From an uncultured Alistipes sp. (lineage in GTDB: Bacteria > Bacteroidota > Bacteroidia > Bacteroidales > Rikenellaceae): DNA of 35,633 nucleotides. This document shows, one piece after another, positions 15,744 through 23,470 of this stretch. The stretch covers positions 1 to 35,633 of the forward strand of contig CAUDHE010000014.1 in assembly GCA_958449275.1 (NCBI GenBank), read 5' to 3'. A program made the position numbers and the translations under genes. The notes under the pieces are model-generated. The model was not told the DNA's origin, did no database searches, and was given only the letters and a program-made list of their open reading frames with translations. How positions within the stretch are numbered: the first letter of the stretch is position 1; each line of letters opens with the position of its first letter.

Positions 15744-15774
15744 CCGCCGGCAAGATTTTGTCGGCGGTTTTTTT
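15744..15774 (+). terminator. Terminator of the etfBA-acd operon
   Basis: CCGCCGGCAA / TTGTCGGCGG (one G-T pair) with loop GATT, followed by seven T. Bases 15775-15863 up to the convergent LytTR gene contain no gene. Confidence 0.9.
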
Positions 15775-15863
15775 ATGTAGGGATGATTTCGGGCGCAGCC
15801 TTGCGTAGCGCGCGAATGAACCTCGGCGAATGACAGCGGGCCTCCGCGTGGCTGTGCCTGCGG

Positions 15864-16808
15864 TCACTCCTGGCCTTGTTCGGCAACTGGTTGTTCCGCC
15901 TCTTCTTCGACTACTTCGTTGCCTTTTGCCAAAGCTGCCGAGTTGTATTTGTCTATCTTTTCGATAAGATTCTTGAAATAGCTTTTCGATACGGGAATCG
16001 GCTTTATCTCCTTATTCGACAAGATTATGTAGCGTATCTTGCTGCGTTTCTTGATCTGATTGATTTTCATTACGTTCACCATGTACGAACGGTGGCATCG
16101 CACCATGCTCGTGTCGGCCAGATTCTCTTCTATGGTCTTGGTGCGGCAACGCAGCATGTAGGAGAGCAGCTTGCCGTGGTTCTCGTAGAATATCTTCACG
16201 TAATTGTCCTGCGACTCCATATAGTATAAGGTGTCGGAATTTATGGTCAGCTTAAGAGTGCCGTTGTAGTCGTAAAGATTTATCAGCGAAGGGTATACCA
16301 CCGCAGGCTCGTTCGATAGCGACATTTCGTACTGCAACATCTGCAATTCTTCGGTTTTGGCCTTGTAGGCTGCGTACAGAGTCAGTATGGTGTAAGGAAT
16401 TGCCATTATGAGCAATACGCATCCGATGGCTTTCAGCAGTATAATCCACGCGGGTTGTTCGAGCGGCGAGACGAATACCGAAGTGAAAAAGGTGTAGAAC
16501 AGCGATATGACGATCATTTCGCCGAACAGCCATAGAATGTATTTGGTGAACGTGAAGGTCATGCGATTCTGTACGCTGTACATTATCTGCTTGCTTATCA
16601 GCATTATGGCCAATGCTACGAAGTAGAATGCCGCCGTCATTCCCAAATGGGCGGGATTGATGATGCTGAACCACGCCGTAATGGAAAAAGGCGTGTAGAG
16701 AGCCATGAACAAAAACGAAAAGGTGAGGATGAAAATCACCGATCCGATCAGATATCGTTTGTCGAGCAGGAATTTCGGTATCTCCGAGTTTTTATCTGTT
16801 TTCGCCAT
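15864..16808 (-). CDS. Membrane-anchored LytTR-family DNA-binding regulator
   Basis: The 314-residue protein starts with four transmembrane helices (about 20-38, 54-72, 88-110 and 121-147). A short coiled segment (KAKTEELQMLQYEMSL) and a LytTR DNA-binding domain (about 185-285) follow, with YYMESQDNYVKIFY, VRCHRSYMVNVMKI and IPVSKSYFKNL. The C-terminus is acidic and repetitive (EVVEEEAEQPVAEQGQE). There is no receiver domain, so it may sense through the membrane part or depend on an unlinked kinase. The start at 16808 gives the shorter, more usual N-terminus; the frame could reach 16874. A one-mismatch -7 element (GATCTTTG, 16833-16840) lies upstream. It is a single gene convergent with the acyl-CoA dehydrogenase operon. 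Target genes are unknown. Confidence 0.85.
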   Translation of the reverse strand: MAKTDKNSEIPKFLLDKRYLIGSVIFILTFSFLFMALYTPFSITAWFSIINPAHLGMTAAFYFVALAIMLISKQIMYSVQNRMTFTFTKYILWLFGEMIVISLFYTFFTSVFVSPLEQPAWIILLKAIGCVLLIMAIPYTILTLYAAYKAKTEELQMLQYEMSLSNEPAVVYPSLINLYDYNGTLKLTINSDTLYYMESQDNYVKIFYENHGKLLSYMLRCRTKTIEENLADTSMVRCHRSYMVNVMKINQIKKRSKIRYIILSNKEIKPIPVSKSYFKNLIEKIDKYNSAALAKGNEVVEEEAEQPVAEQGQE

Positions 16809-16918
16809 GAATTTTTCGTTTTTACAGCCGTGCAAAGATCGTAAAATAACTTCAAAGTACATAACTTTTGCCACTCATAATGTCATTTTCGTCACAAAAA
16901 GGCGTTTTTGACCGCGGG

Positions 16919-16952
16919 TTTGATGTAAATTTCACGGATTTGAATATTTTTG
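16919..16952 (+). promoter_or_regulatory. Promoter of the fabH-fabF-fabG operon
   Basis: TTTG (16919-16922) and TATTTTTG (16945-16952) match the Bacteroidota elements, though the spacer is 22 bp, slightly long. The transcript would start near 16959, about 75 nt before fabH. Confidence 0.65.
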
Positions 16953-17034
16953 CACCCGACTTGGTCTGCGGCGGGAAATTCGTCGCGGATACAAGATTAG
17001 GTAAAGGTAATATTTATTATAAATTGTAAATATA

Positions 17035-17988
17035 ATGAAGATAATCGGAACGGGCAGGGCCAATCCTGCCGTAGTTGTGACCAATTCGATGCTCGAACAA
17101 TTCCTCGACACGAGCGACGAATGGATCAGAGAACGCACGGGTATGGCCGAGCGTCGTGTTATTTCATCGGAAAAACTGGAGGATCTGGCGACGGAGGCCT
17201 CGCTCAAAGCCATCGAGGATGCCGGACTCACTCCGGCGGACATCGATTATATAATCTGCTCCAATGTCGTAAACGAATATGCGACTCCGGGACTCTCGTG
17301 CATCGTGCAGGGAGCCATCGGCGCCACGTGTGCATGTATCGACGTGAATGCCGCCTGCTCGGGATTCATCTATGCGCTCGACATGGCCGACGACCGCCTG
17401 AAGAGCGGCAAGGCTAAGAATATTCTGGTTTTGGCGGCCGAGGAGCCGTCGCGTATGGTCGATTGGAAGGATCGCAGCATCTGCGTATTGTTCGGCGACG
17501 GCGCCGGTGCCGTGGTCGTTACCGAGGGCGAGGGCATGATCGGATCACGTCTCACCACGGTGAGTAAGACCGATTGCCTCCACTACTTCCGCACGCTGGA
17601 GCCTACCCCTTATATCACGAAGGAAGAGGAGGGAAAACCCATGTACATGAACGGCCGCGAGGTATTCAAGACTGCCGTTCTGTCGTCGTCGCGCGATATA
17701 AAGACGTTGCTCGACGAGGCGGGATTGAAGCCCGAGGATATCAAATATTACGTGTTGCATCAGGCCAACATGCGAATAATCGAAGCCATTTGCAATCATT
17801 TGGGGCTTGACATGTCGTATTTCCCGCATAATGTCGATCGTTACGGCAACACTTCGTCGGCCAGCGTGCCCATTCTTTTGGACGAGCTCAATCGCGAAGG
17901 CAAACTGCAGAAAGGCGACAAATTGGTGTTCAGTGCTTTCGGAGCCGGATTCACCACGGGAGCCTGCATAATCGAGTGGACAAAATAA
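17035..17988 (+). CDS. fabH: 3-oxoacyl-ACP synthase III
   Basis: The 317-residue KAS III starts each fatty acid by condensing a short acyl-CoA with malonyl-ACP. The catalytic triad is visible: Cys108 in VNAACSGF, His242 in VLHQANMRI and Asn272 in YGNTSSAS. The N-terminal DTSDEWIRERTGMAERR loop and the GDGAGAVVV glycine loop also match. It is first in a three-gene operon with fabF (15 bp gap) and fabG (21 bp gap). Primer choice (acetyl or branched) is not readable here. Confidence 0.96.
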   Translation: MKIIGTGRANPAVVVTNSMLEQFLDTSDEWIRERTGMAERRVISSEKLEDLATEASLKAIEDAGLTPADIDYIICSNVVNEYATPGLSCIVQGAIGATCACIDVNAACSGFIYALDMADDRLKSGKAKNILVLAAEEPSRMVDWKDRSICVLFGDGAGAVVVTEGEGMIGSRLTTVSKTDCLHYFRTLEPTPYITKEEEGKPMYMNGREVFKTAVLSSSRDIKTLLDEAGLKPEDIKYYVLHQANMRIIEAICNHLGLDMSYFPHNVDRYGNTSSASVPILLDELNREGKLQKGDKLVFSAFGAGFTTGACIIEWTK

Positions 17989-18003
17989 AAAATCGAAATT
18001 GAT

Positions 18004-19248
18004 ATGGAACACAGAGTAGTCATTACCGGTTTGGGCGTTATCTCGCCTGTGGGAAATACCGTCGCCGAATTTTGGAATAACCTGACGGCAGGAAATTGCG
18101 GTATAGATTTGATAAAGGGATTCGAGGATTACGATCTGCCCATAAAGGTTGCCGGTCAGGTGAAGAATTTCGATCCCGCCGCGAACGGACTCGATTCGGC
18201 CAACGTACGTCGCAGCGACGTATATTGCCAGTATGCCATGGCGGCAGCTTATCAGGCCATGACCGACAGCGGTTTGGTGAGCGGCGAGAATGTCGATCCC
18301 GAGCGGCTGGGTACCTATATAGGTTCAGGTATCGGCGGTTTGCAGACCTTCGTGACCGAGACCGAGAAACTTCTGAACGAGGGCGTTCACCGCATTTCGC
18401 CTCTGTTCATCCCCATGATGATCGCCAACATCGCATCGGGTAACGTCGCTATCAAGTTCAACGCCCAGGGTGTGTGTCTGCCCGTCGTGACGGCTTGTGC
18501 CACTGGTACCCACTCGGCAGGCGAGGCTTATCGCGCCATCAAGTACGGTTATGCCGACGCAATCATCACGGGCGGTGCCGAGGCTTCGGTTCACCCGTTG
18601 GCCATAGGCGGTTTCGCCAACAGCAAGGCTCTGACCCGCACGGACGATCCCACGAAGGCCTCGATTCCGTTCAACATCAACCGCAGCGGTTTCGTAATGG
18701 GCGAAGGCGCGGGCGTGCTTATCTTCGAGTCGCTGGAGAATGCGCAGAAGCGCGGCGCCAAGATCTATGCCGAGGTCGTAGGCTACGGCAACAGTTGCGA
18801 CGCCCACCACTATACCGCTCCGCGTCCCGACGGAATTCCCGCATCGCGCGCCATGAAGCAGTCGTTGGACGAGGCGGGCTTCGATGCCGAGAAGGATACG
18901 CTTTACATCAACGCTCACGGTACCAGCACTCCGCTTAACGACAAGACCGAGACGGCCGTAATCAAGCTGGCTCTGGGCGAGGAGGCGGCTCGCAAGGCTA
19001 TGATAAGTTCTACCAAGTCGATGACGGGTCACATGCTCGGCGCTACGGGTGCCGTGGAACTGATCGCTTCGGCTCTGACATTGAAGAACGGCGTGGTGCC
19101 CCCCACCATCGGTCTGACGGATCCCGATCCCGATTGCGATTTGGATTATGTTCCCAATGTGGCTCGCAAGGCCGACGTTACGGTCGCCATATCGAATACG
19201 CTCGGTTTCGGCGGTCACAACAGCTGCGTTGCGCTGCGTAAATGGTAA
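18004..19248 (+). CDS. fabF: 3-oxoacyl-ACP synthase II
   Basis: The 414-residue KAS II elongates acyl-ACP with malonyl-ACP. The Cys-His-His triad is Cys165 (VTACATGTHSAGEA), His305 (INAHGTSTPLND) and His343 (TGHMLGATGAVE). The start (MEHRVVITGLGVISPVGN) and the end (NTLGFGGHNSCVALRKW) are classic and complete. It lies between fabH and fabG. In many Bacteroidota fabF follows acpP; here no acpP gene is present in the operon. Confidence 0.97.
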   Translation: MEHRVVITGLGVISPVGNTVAEFWNNLTAGNCGIDLIKGFEDYDLPIKVAGQVKNFDPAANGLDSANVRRSDVYCQYAMAAAYQAMTDSGLVSGENVDPERLGTYIGSGIGGLQTFVTETEKLLNEGVHRISPLFIPMMIANIASGNVAIKFNAQGVCLPVVTACATGTHSAGEAYRAIKYGYADAIITGGAEASVHPLAIGGFANSKALTRTDDPTKASIPFNINRSGFVMGEGAGVLIFESLENAQKRGAKIYAEVVGYGNSCDAHHYTAPRPDGIPASRAMKQSLDEAGFDAEKDTLYINAHGTSTPLNDKTETAVIKLALGEEAARKAMISSTKSMTGHMLGATGAVELIASALTLKNGVVPPTIGLTDPDPDCDLDYVPNVARKADVTVAISNTLGFGGHNSCVALRKW

Positions 19249-19269
19249 AACGATAAAAAGTATAATTTC

Positions 19270-20016
19270 ATGAAACTTTTGGAAGGTAAGGTAGCCCTCG
19301 TGACGGGTGCTGCCAGAGGTATAGGAAAGGCTATCGCGATGCGTTTCGCGGAGCAGGGCGCCGATGTTGCGTTCACCGATTTGGTAATCAACGAGGCTGC
19401 CGAGCAGACCGTAGCCGAATTGGAGGCTATGGGTGTCAAGGCCAAGGGCTACGCTTCGAATGCCGCGTCGTTCGAGGAGTCGCACGAGGTGGTGAAGCAG
19501 ATCGTGGAGGATTTCGGCCGCATAGATATTTTGGTTAACAATGCGGGTATTACCAAGGACGGTCTGATGATGCGCATGTCGGAGGCTCAGTGGGATGCCG
19601 TGATAGGCGTTAACTTGAAGTCGGCGTTCAATTTCATCCACGCCGTGGTTCCCGTGATGGCGCGTCAGCGCGGAGGCTCGATCATCAACATGTCGTCGGT
19701 GGTGGGCGTATCGGGTAATGCTGGTCAGTGCAACTACTCGGCATCGAAGGCCGGTATGATCGGTCTCGCCAAGTCGATCGCCAAGGAGATGGGTCCTCGC
19801 GGCATACGTGCCAACTGCATCGCCCCGGGATTCATCATCACCGATATGACCAACCAGCTCTCGCAGGAGGTGCGCGACGCTTGGGCAGCGCAGATTCCTT
19901 TGCGTCGCGGCGGTACGCCCGACGATGTGGCCAATGTGGCTCTGTTCCTTGCCAGCGACATGTCGAGCTATGTCAGCGGACAGGTTATCCACTGTTGCGG
20001 TGCGATGAACTGCTAA
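19270..20016 (+). CDS. fabG: 3-oxoacyl-ACP reductase
   Basis: The 248-residue short-chain dehydrogenase reduces 3-oxoacyl-ACP with NADPH. It has the cofactor motif GAARGIGKAIA (13-23), NNAG (90-93) and the catalytic Ser142/143, Tyr156 and Lys160 (YSASK). The substrate lid RANCIAPGFIITDMT is present. The C-terminus ends VIHCCGAMNC instead of the common VDGGM, leaving an unusual cluster of three cysteines in the last eight residues. It is the last gene of the fab operon and is followed by a strong terminator. Confidence 0.93.
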   Translation: MKLLEGKVALVTGAARGIGKAIAMRFAEQGADVAFTDLVINEAAEQTVAELEAMGVKAKGYASNAASFEESHEVVKQIVEDFGRIDILVNNAGITKDGLMMRMSEAQWDAVIGVNLKSAFNFIHAVVPVMARQRGGSIINMSSVVGVSGNAGQCNYSASKAGMIGLAKSIAKEMGPRGIRANCIAPGFIITDMTNQLSQEVRDAWAAQIPLRRGGTPDDVANVALFLASDMSSYVSGQVIHCCGAMNC

Positions 20017-20042
20017 CGGTTCGCATAAAACAATATCTTGGA

Positions 20043-20072
20043 GCCGCCCGAATCGTTCGGGCGGCTTTTTTT
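20043..20072 (+). terminator. Terminator of the fab operon
   Basis: GCCGCCCGAA / TTCGGGCGGC, a perfect 10-bp stem with loop TCG, followed by seven T. Confidence 0.95.
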
Positions 20073-20101
20073 GTATTGGACATCGCCGAGCGATATCGGC
20101 A

Positions 20102-20172
20102 GTTCGCCGACACCCCGCGCGGCGGACTGCAACTCGCCCGAGGCTCGCTTACGTCCTCCGCTGTCGGCGAAC
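20102..20172. repeat. About 70-bp intergenic palindromic element, copy 2
   Basis: GTTCGCCGACA (20102-20112) and TGTCGGCGAAC (20162-20172) are exact inverted arms. Inside, GCGGCGGAC (20119-20127) pairs with GTCCTCCGC (20153-20161) with one mismatch. Spacing and several anchors match the element at 4951-5022. It lies between the fab terminator and pyrF, with no T-run. Confidence 0.5.
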
Positions 20173-20280
20173 CGCGTCATTATCCCTCGGGCGGGATATT
20201 TTCCGACCAAATATTGTTTATCTCGTAAAAAAATGCTATGTTAGCACTTTGAAAAACGCAAATAAAAATCAAAATACGAT

Positions 20281-20988
20281 ATGATAATGAACCATAGAGA
20301 CGTAATAATCGCATGCGATTTCAGCAGCGCCGAGGCGACGTTGGCTTTCCTCGACAAATTCACCGATCGCAAACCGTTCGTAAAGATAGGCATGGAGCTT
20401 TATTATGCCGAAGGGCCGTCGATCGTGCGCGAGATCAAGGCACGCGGACATAAGATTTTCCTCGATCTGAAACTGCACGACATTCCCAATACGGTGAAGA
20501 AGGCGATGGCGGTTCTGTCGCATCTGGATGTGGATATGTGCAATCTCCATGCGGCGGGTACCGTCGATATGATGAAAGCCGCTCTGGAGGGACTTACGCG
20601 TCCCGACGGCACGCGACCGCTGCTGATTGCCGTGACACAGTTGACCTCGACGAGCGAGGAGCGCATGCGACGCGAGTTGCTTATCGATGCGGGTATAAAC
20701 GATACCATAGTGCACTATGCGCGCAATGCCCGCGAAGCGGGTCTTGACGGCGTGGTATGTTCGCCTCTAGAGGCAGGAATGGTGAAAGAGGCTTGCGGCA
20801 GCGATTTCGTGACCGTTACCCCGGGCGTGCGTTTCGCCGACGGCGAGGTAGGCGATCAGGTGCGCGTCACCACCCCCGCCCGTGCGAAAGAGATCGGTAC
20901 GGATTACATAGTCGTGGGACGTCCTATTACGCAGGCCGACGATCCCGTGGCGGCATACGAGCGTTGTATGGCCGAATTTGCGGAATAA
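20281..20988 (+). CDS. pyrF: Orotidine 5'-phosphate decarboxylase
   Basis: The 235-residue enzyme decarboxylates OMP to UMP, the last step of UMP synthesis. The catalytic D-x-K-x-x-D is in FLDLKLHDIPNTV (Asp62, Lys64, Asp67), with Asp12 in IACDFSS and the phosphate loop TPGVRFADGEVGDQ. Length and motif spacing fit the short bacterial class rather than the roughly 270-residue type common in many Bacteroidota. Two ATGs compete (20281 and 20287). It leads a plus-strand cluster of pyrimidine genes, 4 bp before a small redox gene. Confidence 0.95.
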   Translation: MIMNHRDVIIACDFSSAEATLAFLDKFTDRKPFVKIGMELYYAEGPSIVREIKARGHKIFLDLKLHDIPNTVKKAMAVLSHLDVDMCNLHAAGTVDMMKAALEGLTRPDGTRPLLIAVTQLTSTSEERMRRELLIDAGINDTIVHYARNAREAGLDGVVCSPLEAGMVKEACGSDFVTVTPGVRFADGEVGDQVRVTTPARAKEIGTDYIVVGRPITQADDPVAAYERCMAEFAE

Positions 20989-20992
20989 CGTC

Positions 20993-21256
20993 ATGAAACG
21001 CGTTCGACTGTTTTATCTGAAAAATTGTCCGTTCTGCAAAAAGGCTTTGTATTATATCGATGAGATCAAGGCCGAGCATGCTGAACTGGCGTCATTGGAG
21101 ATCGATATGATCGAGGAGTCGGAGCAGCCCGAGTTAGCCGACAAGTTCGATTACTACTATGTGCCGACTTTTTATGTCGACGGCGTCAAGGAGCACGAGG
21201 GCGGTATCTATCCCGAGGAGGTGGAACGTATCATGCGCAAGGCCGCGGAGTTATGA
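20993..21256 (+). CDS. Glutaredoxin-like thioredoxin-fold protein (CPFC)
   Basis: The 87-residue protein opens MKRVRLFYLKNCPFCKKALY with Cys12 and Cys15 as a CPFC active site. The later VPTFYVDG contains the cis-Pro loop of thioredoxin folds, followed by an acidic C-terminal helix. It is probably a cytoplasmic disulfide reductase, but no glutathione-binding pattern is certain. The start at 20993 is chosen because it lies 4 bp after the pyrF stop; 20978 would overlap pyrF. Its stop codon overlaps the next start (ATGA at 21253), which implies coupled translation with the GNAT-PyrE gene. Confidence 0.85.
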   Translation: MKRVRLFYLKNCPFCKKALYYIDEIKAEHAELASLEIDMIEESEQPELADKFDYYYVPTFYVDGVKEHEGGIYPEEVERIMRKAAEL

Positions 21257-22365
21257 AGACACGTTTTTGCGACATACGCAGGTGCGAGGTTCGCGACGAT
21301 AAATTGCTTGCCGATTTGGTCGTGTTGTGGGAGGCTTCGGTGCGGGCTACGCATGATTTTCTTTCCGAGAGCGATATCGTTCGCATTCGCGGTCAGGTGA
21401 CAGACGCGCTTAAAAATGTAAGGAGTCTTTTCGCGGCGGTCGATTCCTCAGGTCGTTCGGTCGCTTTCTCGGGCGCGGATGGCGATTCGCTGGAGATGCT
21501 TTTCGTGCATCCCGATTATTTCGGGTGCGGGATCGGAGGTTTGTTGCTCGAGCATGCCATGACCGAATGCGGTGTGGTACGATTGTGCGTGAACGAGGAT
21601 AATCCGCGCGCGGCGGAGTTTTATAAGCATTACGGGTTCGAGACGATCGGACGACAGGAGGCCGACAGCCGAGGAAACGAGTTCCCGCTGCTGATTATGG
21701 AGAATAGAAATAACAGGAAAACTGAAGATATTATGGAGAAGAAAATTGCCAAAGACCTGCTCTCGATCGGAGCGGTTTTTCTGCGTCCCGAGCAGCCGTT
21801 CACGTGGGCGAGCGGAATAAAAAGCCCCATCTATTGCGATAACCGTCTGACGCTTACGGCTCCCCGCGTACGCGATGCCGTGGAGAAAGGCTTGGCCGAG
21901 TACGTGAAGCGCTACTACCCCGAGTGCGAGGTGCTGATGGGTACTTCCACCGCAGGCATAGCACATGCCGCCATTACCGCTACCCTGCTCGATCTGCCTA
22001 TGGGCTACGTGCGCAGCGGTGCGAAAGATCACGGCCGTGCGAATCAGATCGAAGGCCGTCTGGAGAAGGGACAGAAAGTAGTCGTAGTGGAGGATCTGAT
22101 CTCCACCGCTGGCAGTTGCATCGAGGTGGTTAACGTTCTGCGAGAAGCCGGTGCCGAGGTGTTGGGTGTTGTCAGCATCTTCACCTACGGAATGAAGAAA
22201 GGACTCGATCGTCTGACCGAGGCCGAAGTCGAGAATCATTCTTTGTCGAACCTCGACGCTTTGGTGGAGACGGCAGCCGAGGAGGGTTATATAAAAAGAG
22301 AGGATTGCGCCCGCATAATCGCTTTCCGCAACAATCCCTCGGACGAGAGTTGGATAAATAAATAA
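21253..22365 (+). CDS. pyrE: GNAT acetyltransferase fused to orotate phosphoribosyltransferase
   Basis: A single 370-residue frame joins two domains. Residues about 1-150 are a GNAT acetyltransferase with the acetyl-CoA loop FVHPDYFGCGIGGLLLEHA and NEDNPRAAEFYKHYGFE. Residues 161-370 are a complete PyrE, from MEKKIAKDLLSIGAVFLRPE to the C-terminus, with substrate loops WASGIKSPIYCDNR and the PRPP motif VVVVEDLISTAGS. There is no stop between them, only a polar linker (NRNNRKTEDI). An internal ATG at 21733 with AGGA about 19 nt upstream could also give free PyrE. PyrE makes OMP from orotate and PRPP, the step before PyrF. The substrate of the acetyltransferase is unknown. The start overlaps the previous stop by ATGA. 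Confidence 0.9.
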   Translation: MKTRFCDIRRCEVRDDKLLADLVVLWEASVRATHDFLSESDIVRIRGQVTDALKNVRSLFAAVDSSGRSVAFSGADGDSLEMLFVHPDYFGCGIGGLLLEHAMTECGVVRLCVNEDNPRAAEFYKHYGFETIGRQEADSRGNEFPLLIMENRNNRKTEDIMEKKIAKDLLSIGAVFLRPEQPFTWASGIKSPIYCDNRLTLTAPRVRDAVEKGLAEYVKRYYPECEVLMGTSTAGIAHAAITATLLDLPMGYVRSGAKDHGRANQIEGRLEKGQKVVVVEDLISTAGSCIEVVNVLREAGAEVLGVVSIFTYGMKKGLDRLTEAEVENHSLSNLDALVETAAEEGYIKREDCARIIAFRNNPSDESWINK

Positions 22366-22374
22366 TTTTTTACT

Positions 22375-23463
22375 ATGAGACATTTGATCGATACCACCGA
22401 CATTTCGGTGGCGGAAGTGGATCGGATTATTTCGACGGCTTTGGACATAATCGCCGATCGCAAGAAATACAGTGAAGTGTGCCGCGGCAAAAAACTCGCT
22501 ACGCTCTTTTACGAGCCGAGTACCCGTACGCGTCTCAGTTTCACGTCGGCCATGATGGAGTTGGGCGGCAGTGTGCTGGGATTCTCTGACGCAGCGTCGT
22601 CGTCGGTGAGCAAGGGTGAAACTGTGGCCGATACGGTGCGTGTGATAGGCTGTTTCGCCGACATAATCGCCATGCGCCACAGCAAAGAGGGGGCGCCGCT
22701 GGTTGCTTCGCAGTACTCCGAGGTGCCGATCATAAACGCGGGTGACGGCAGCCATGCCCACCCTACCCAGACGCTTACCGATCTGCTTACGATACGTCGC
22801 GAGAAGGGGCGTTTGAATAATCTTACCATCGGTTTTTGCGGCGATCTGAAGTTTGGCCGTACCGTGCATTCGCTTATCAAGGCTTTGTCGCGTTACGAGG
22901 GTATCAATGTGGTGTTGATCGCTCCCGAGGAGTTGCGTCTGCCATCGTACATCCGTCGCGAAGTGTGTGACAAGAACAATGTTCCCACGCGTGAAGTGGC
23001 TACAATGGAGGAGGTTATGCCCGAACTGGATATCCTCTACATGACCCGCGTACAGAAAGAGCGTTTCTTGGACGAAGAGGAGTTCGAACGCCTGAAGGAC
23101 AGCTTCATTCTCAATCCCGAGCGTCTGCGCAACGCCAAGAAAGACATGATAATCCTGCATCCACTGCCGCGTGTGAACGAGATCACGCGCGAGGTCGACA
23201 ACGATCCGCGTGCAGCCTATTTCCGTCAGGTTGAAAACGGCAAGTTCGTTCGTATGGCGTTGATATACACTCTGCTGGAGTGGGCCAAGGAGCGTCCGTC
23301 GACGCAGACGCCGCGCATAGGCGACGATCTGGTGCGCAGCGACGACATGCGTTGCGGCAACCGTCAGTGCATATCGAATTGCGAGGATGTCGACCGACTG
23401 TTCCGCAGGACCGAGGCGGGCGACTGTCGTTGTGCATATTGTGAATCAAAAGTCAAACAGTAA
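22375..23463 (+). CDS. pyrB: Aspartate carbamoyltransferase with PyrI-like zinc tail
   Basis: The first 305 or so residues are a normal PyrB catalytic chain that joins carbamoyl phosphate and aspartate. They contain the carbamoyl-phosphate loop FYEPSTRTR (46-54), the 80s loop SKGETVADT, HPTQ (129-132) and HPLPRVNEI (262-270). The chain then continues for some 55 residues with Cys327-x4-Cys332 and Cys353-x2-Cys356, and CISNCE after the second Cys. This is the layout of the zinc domain of the regulatory chain PyrI (C-x4-C, about 23 residues, C-x2-C, CISxxE), without PyrI's nucleotide-binding domain. In E. coli that zinc domain docks onto PyrB. No separate pyrI is seen nearby. It lies 9 bp after pyrE. 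Confidence 0.93.
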   Translation: MRHLIDTTDISVAEVDRIISTALDIIADRKKYSEVCRGKKLATLFYEPSTRTRLSFTSAMMELGGSVLGFSDAASSSVSKGETVADTVRVIGCFADIIAMRHSKEGAPLVASQYSEVPIINAGDGSHAHPTQTLTDLLTIRREKGRLNNLTIGFCGDLKFGRTVHSLIKALSRYEGINVVLIAPEELRLPSYIRREVCDKNNVPTREVATMEEVMPELDILYMTRVQKERFLDEEEFERLKDSFILNPERLRNAKKDMIILHPLPRVNEITREVDNDPRAAYFRQVENGKFVRMALIYTLLEWAKERPSTQTPRIGDDLVRSDDMRCGNRQCISNCEDVDRLFRRTEAGDCRCAYCESKVKQ

Positions 23464-23470
23464 TAGCGTT

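Noticed and set aside
19728..20228. Plus-strand frame running from fabG into the intergenic palindrome
   Set aside because: It overlaps fabG in another frame and crosses a strong terminator.
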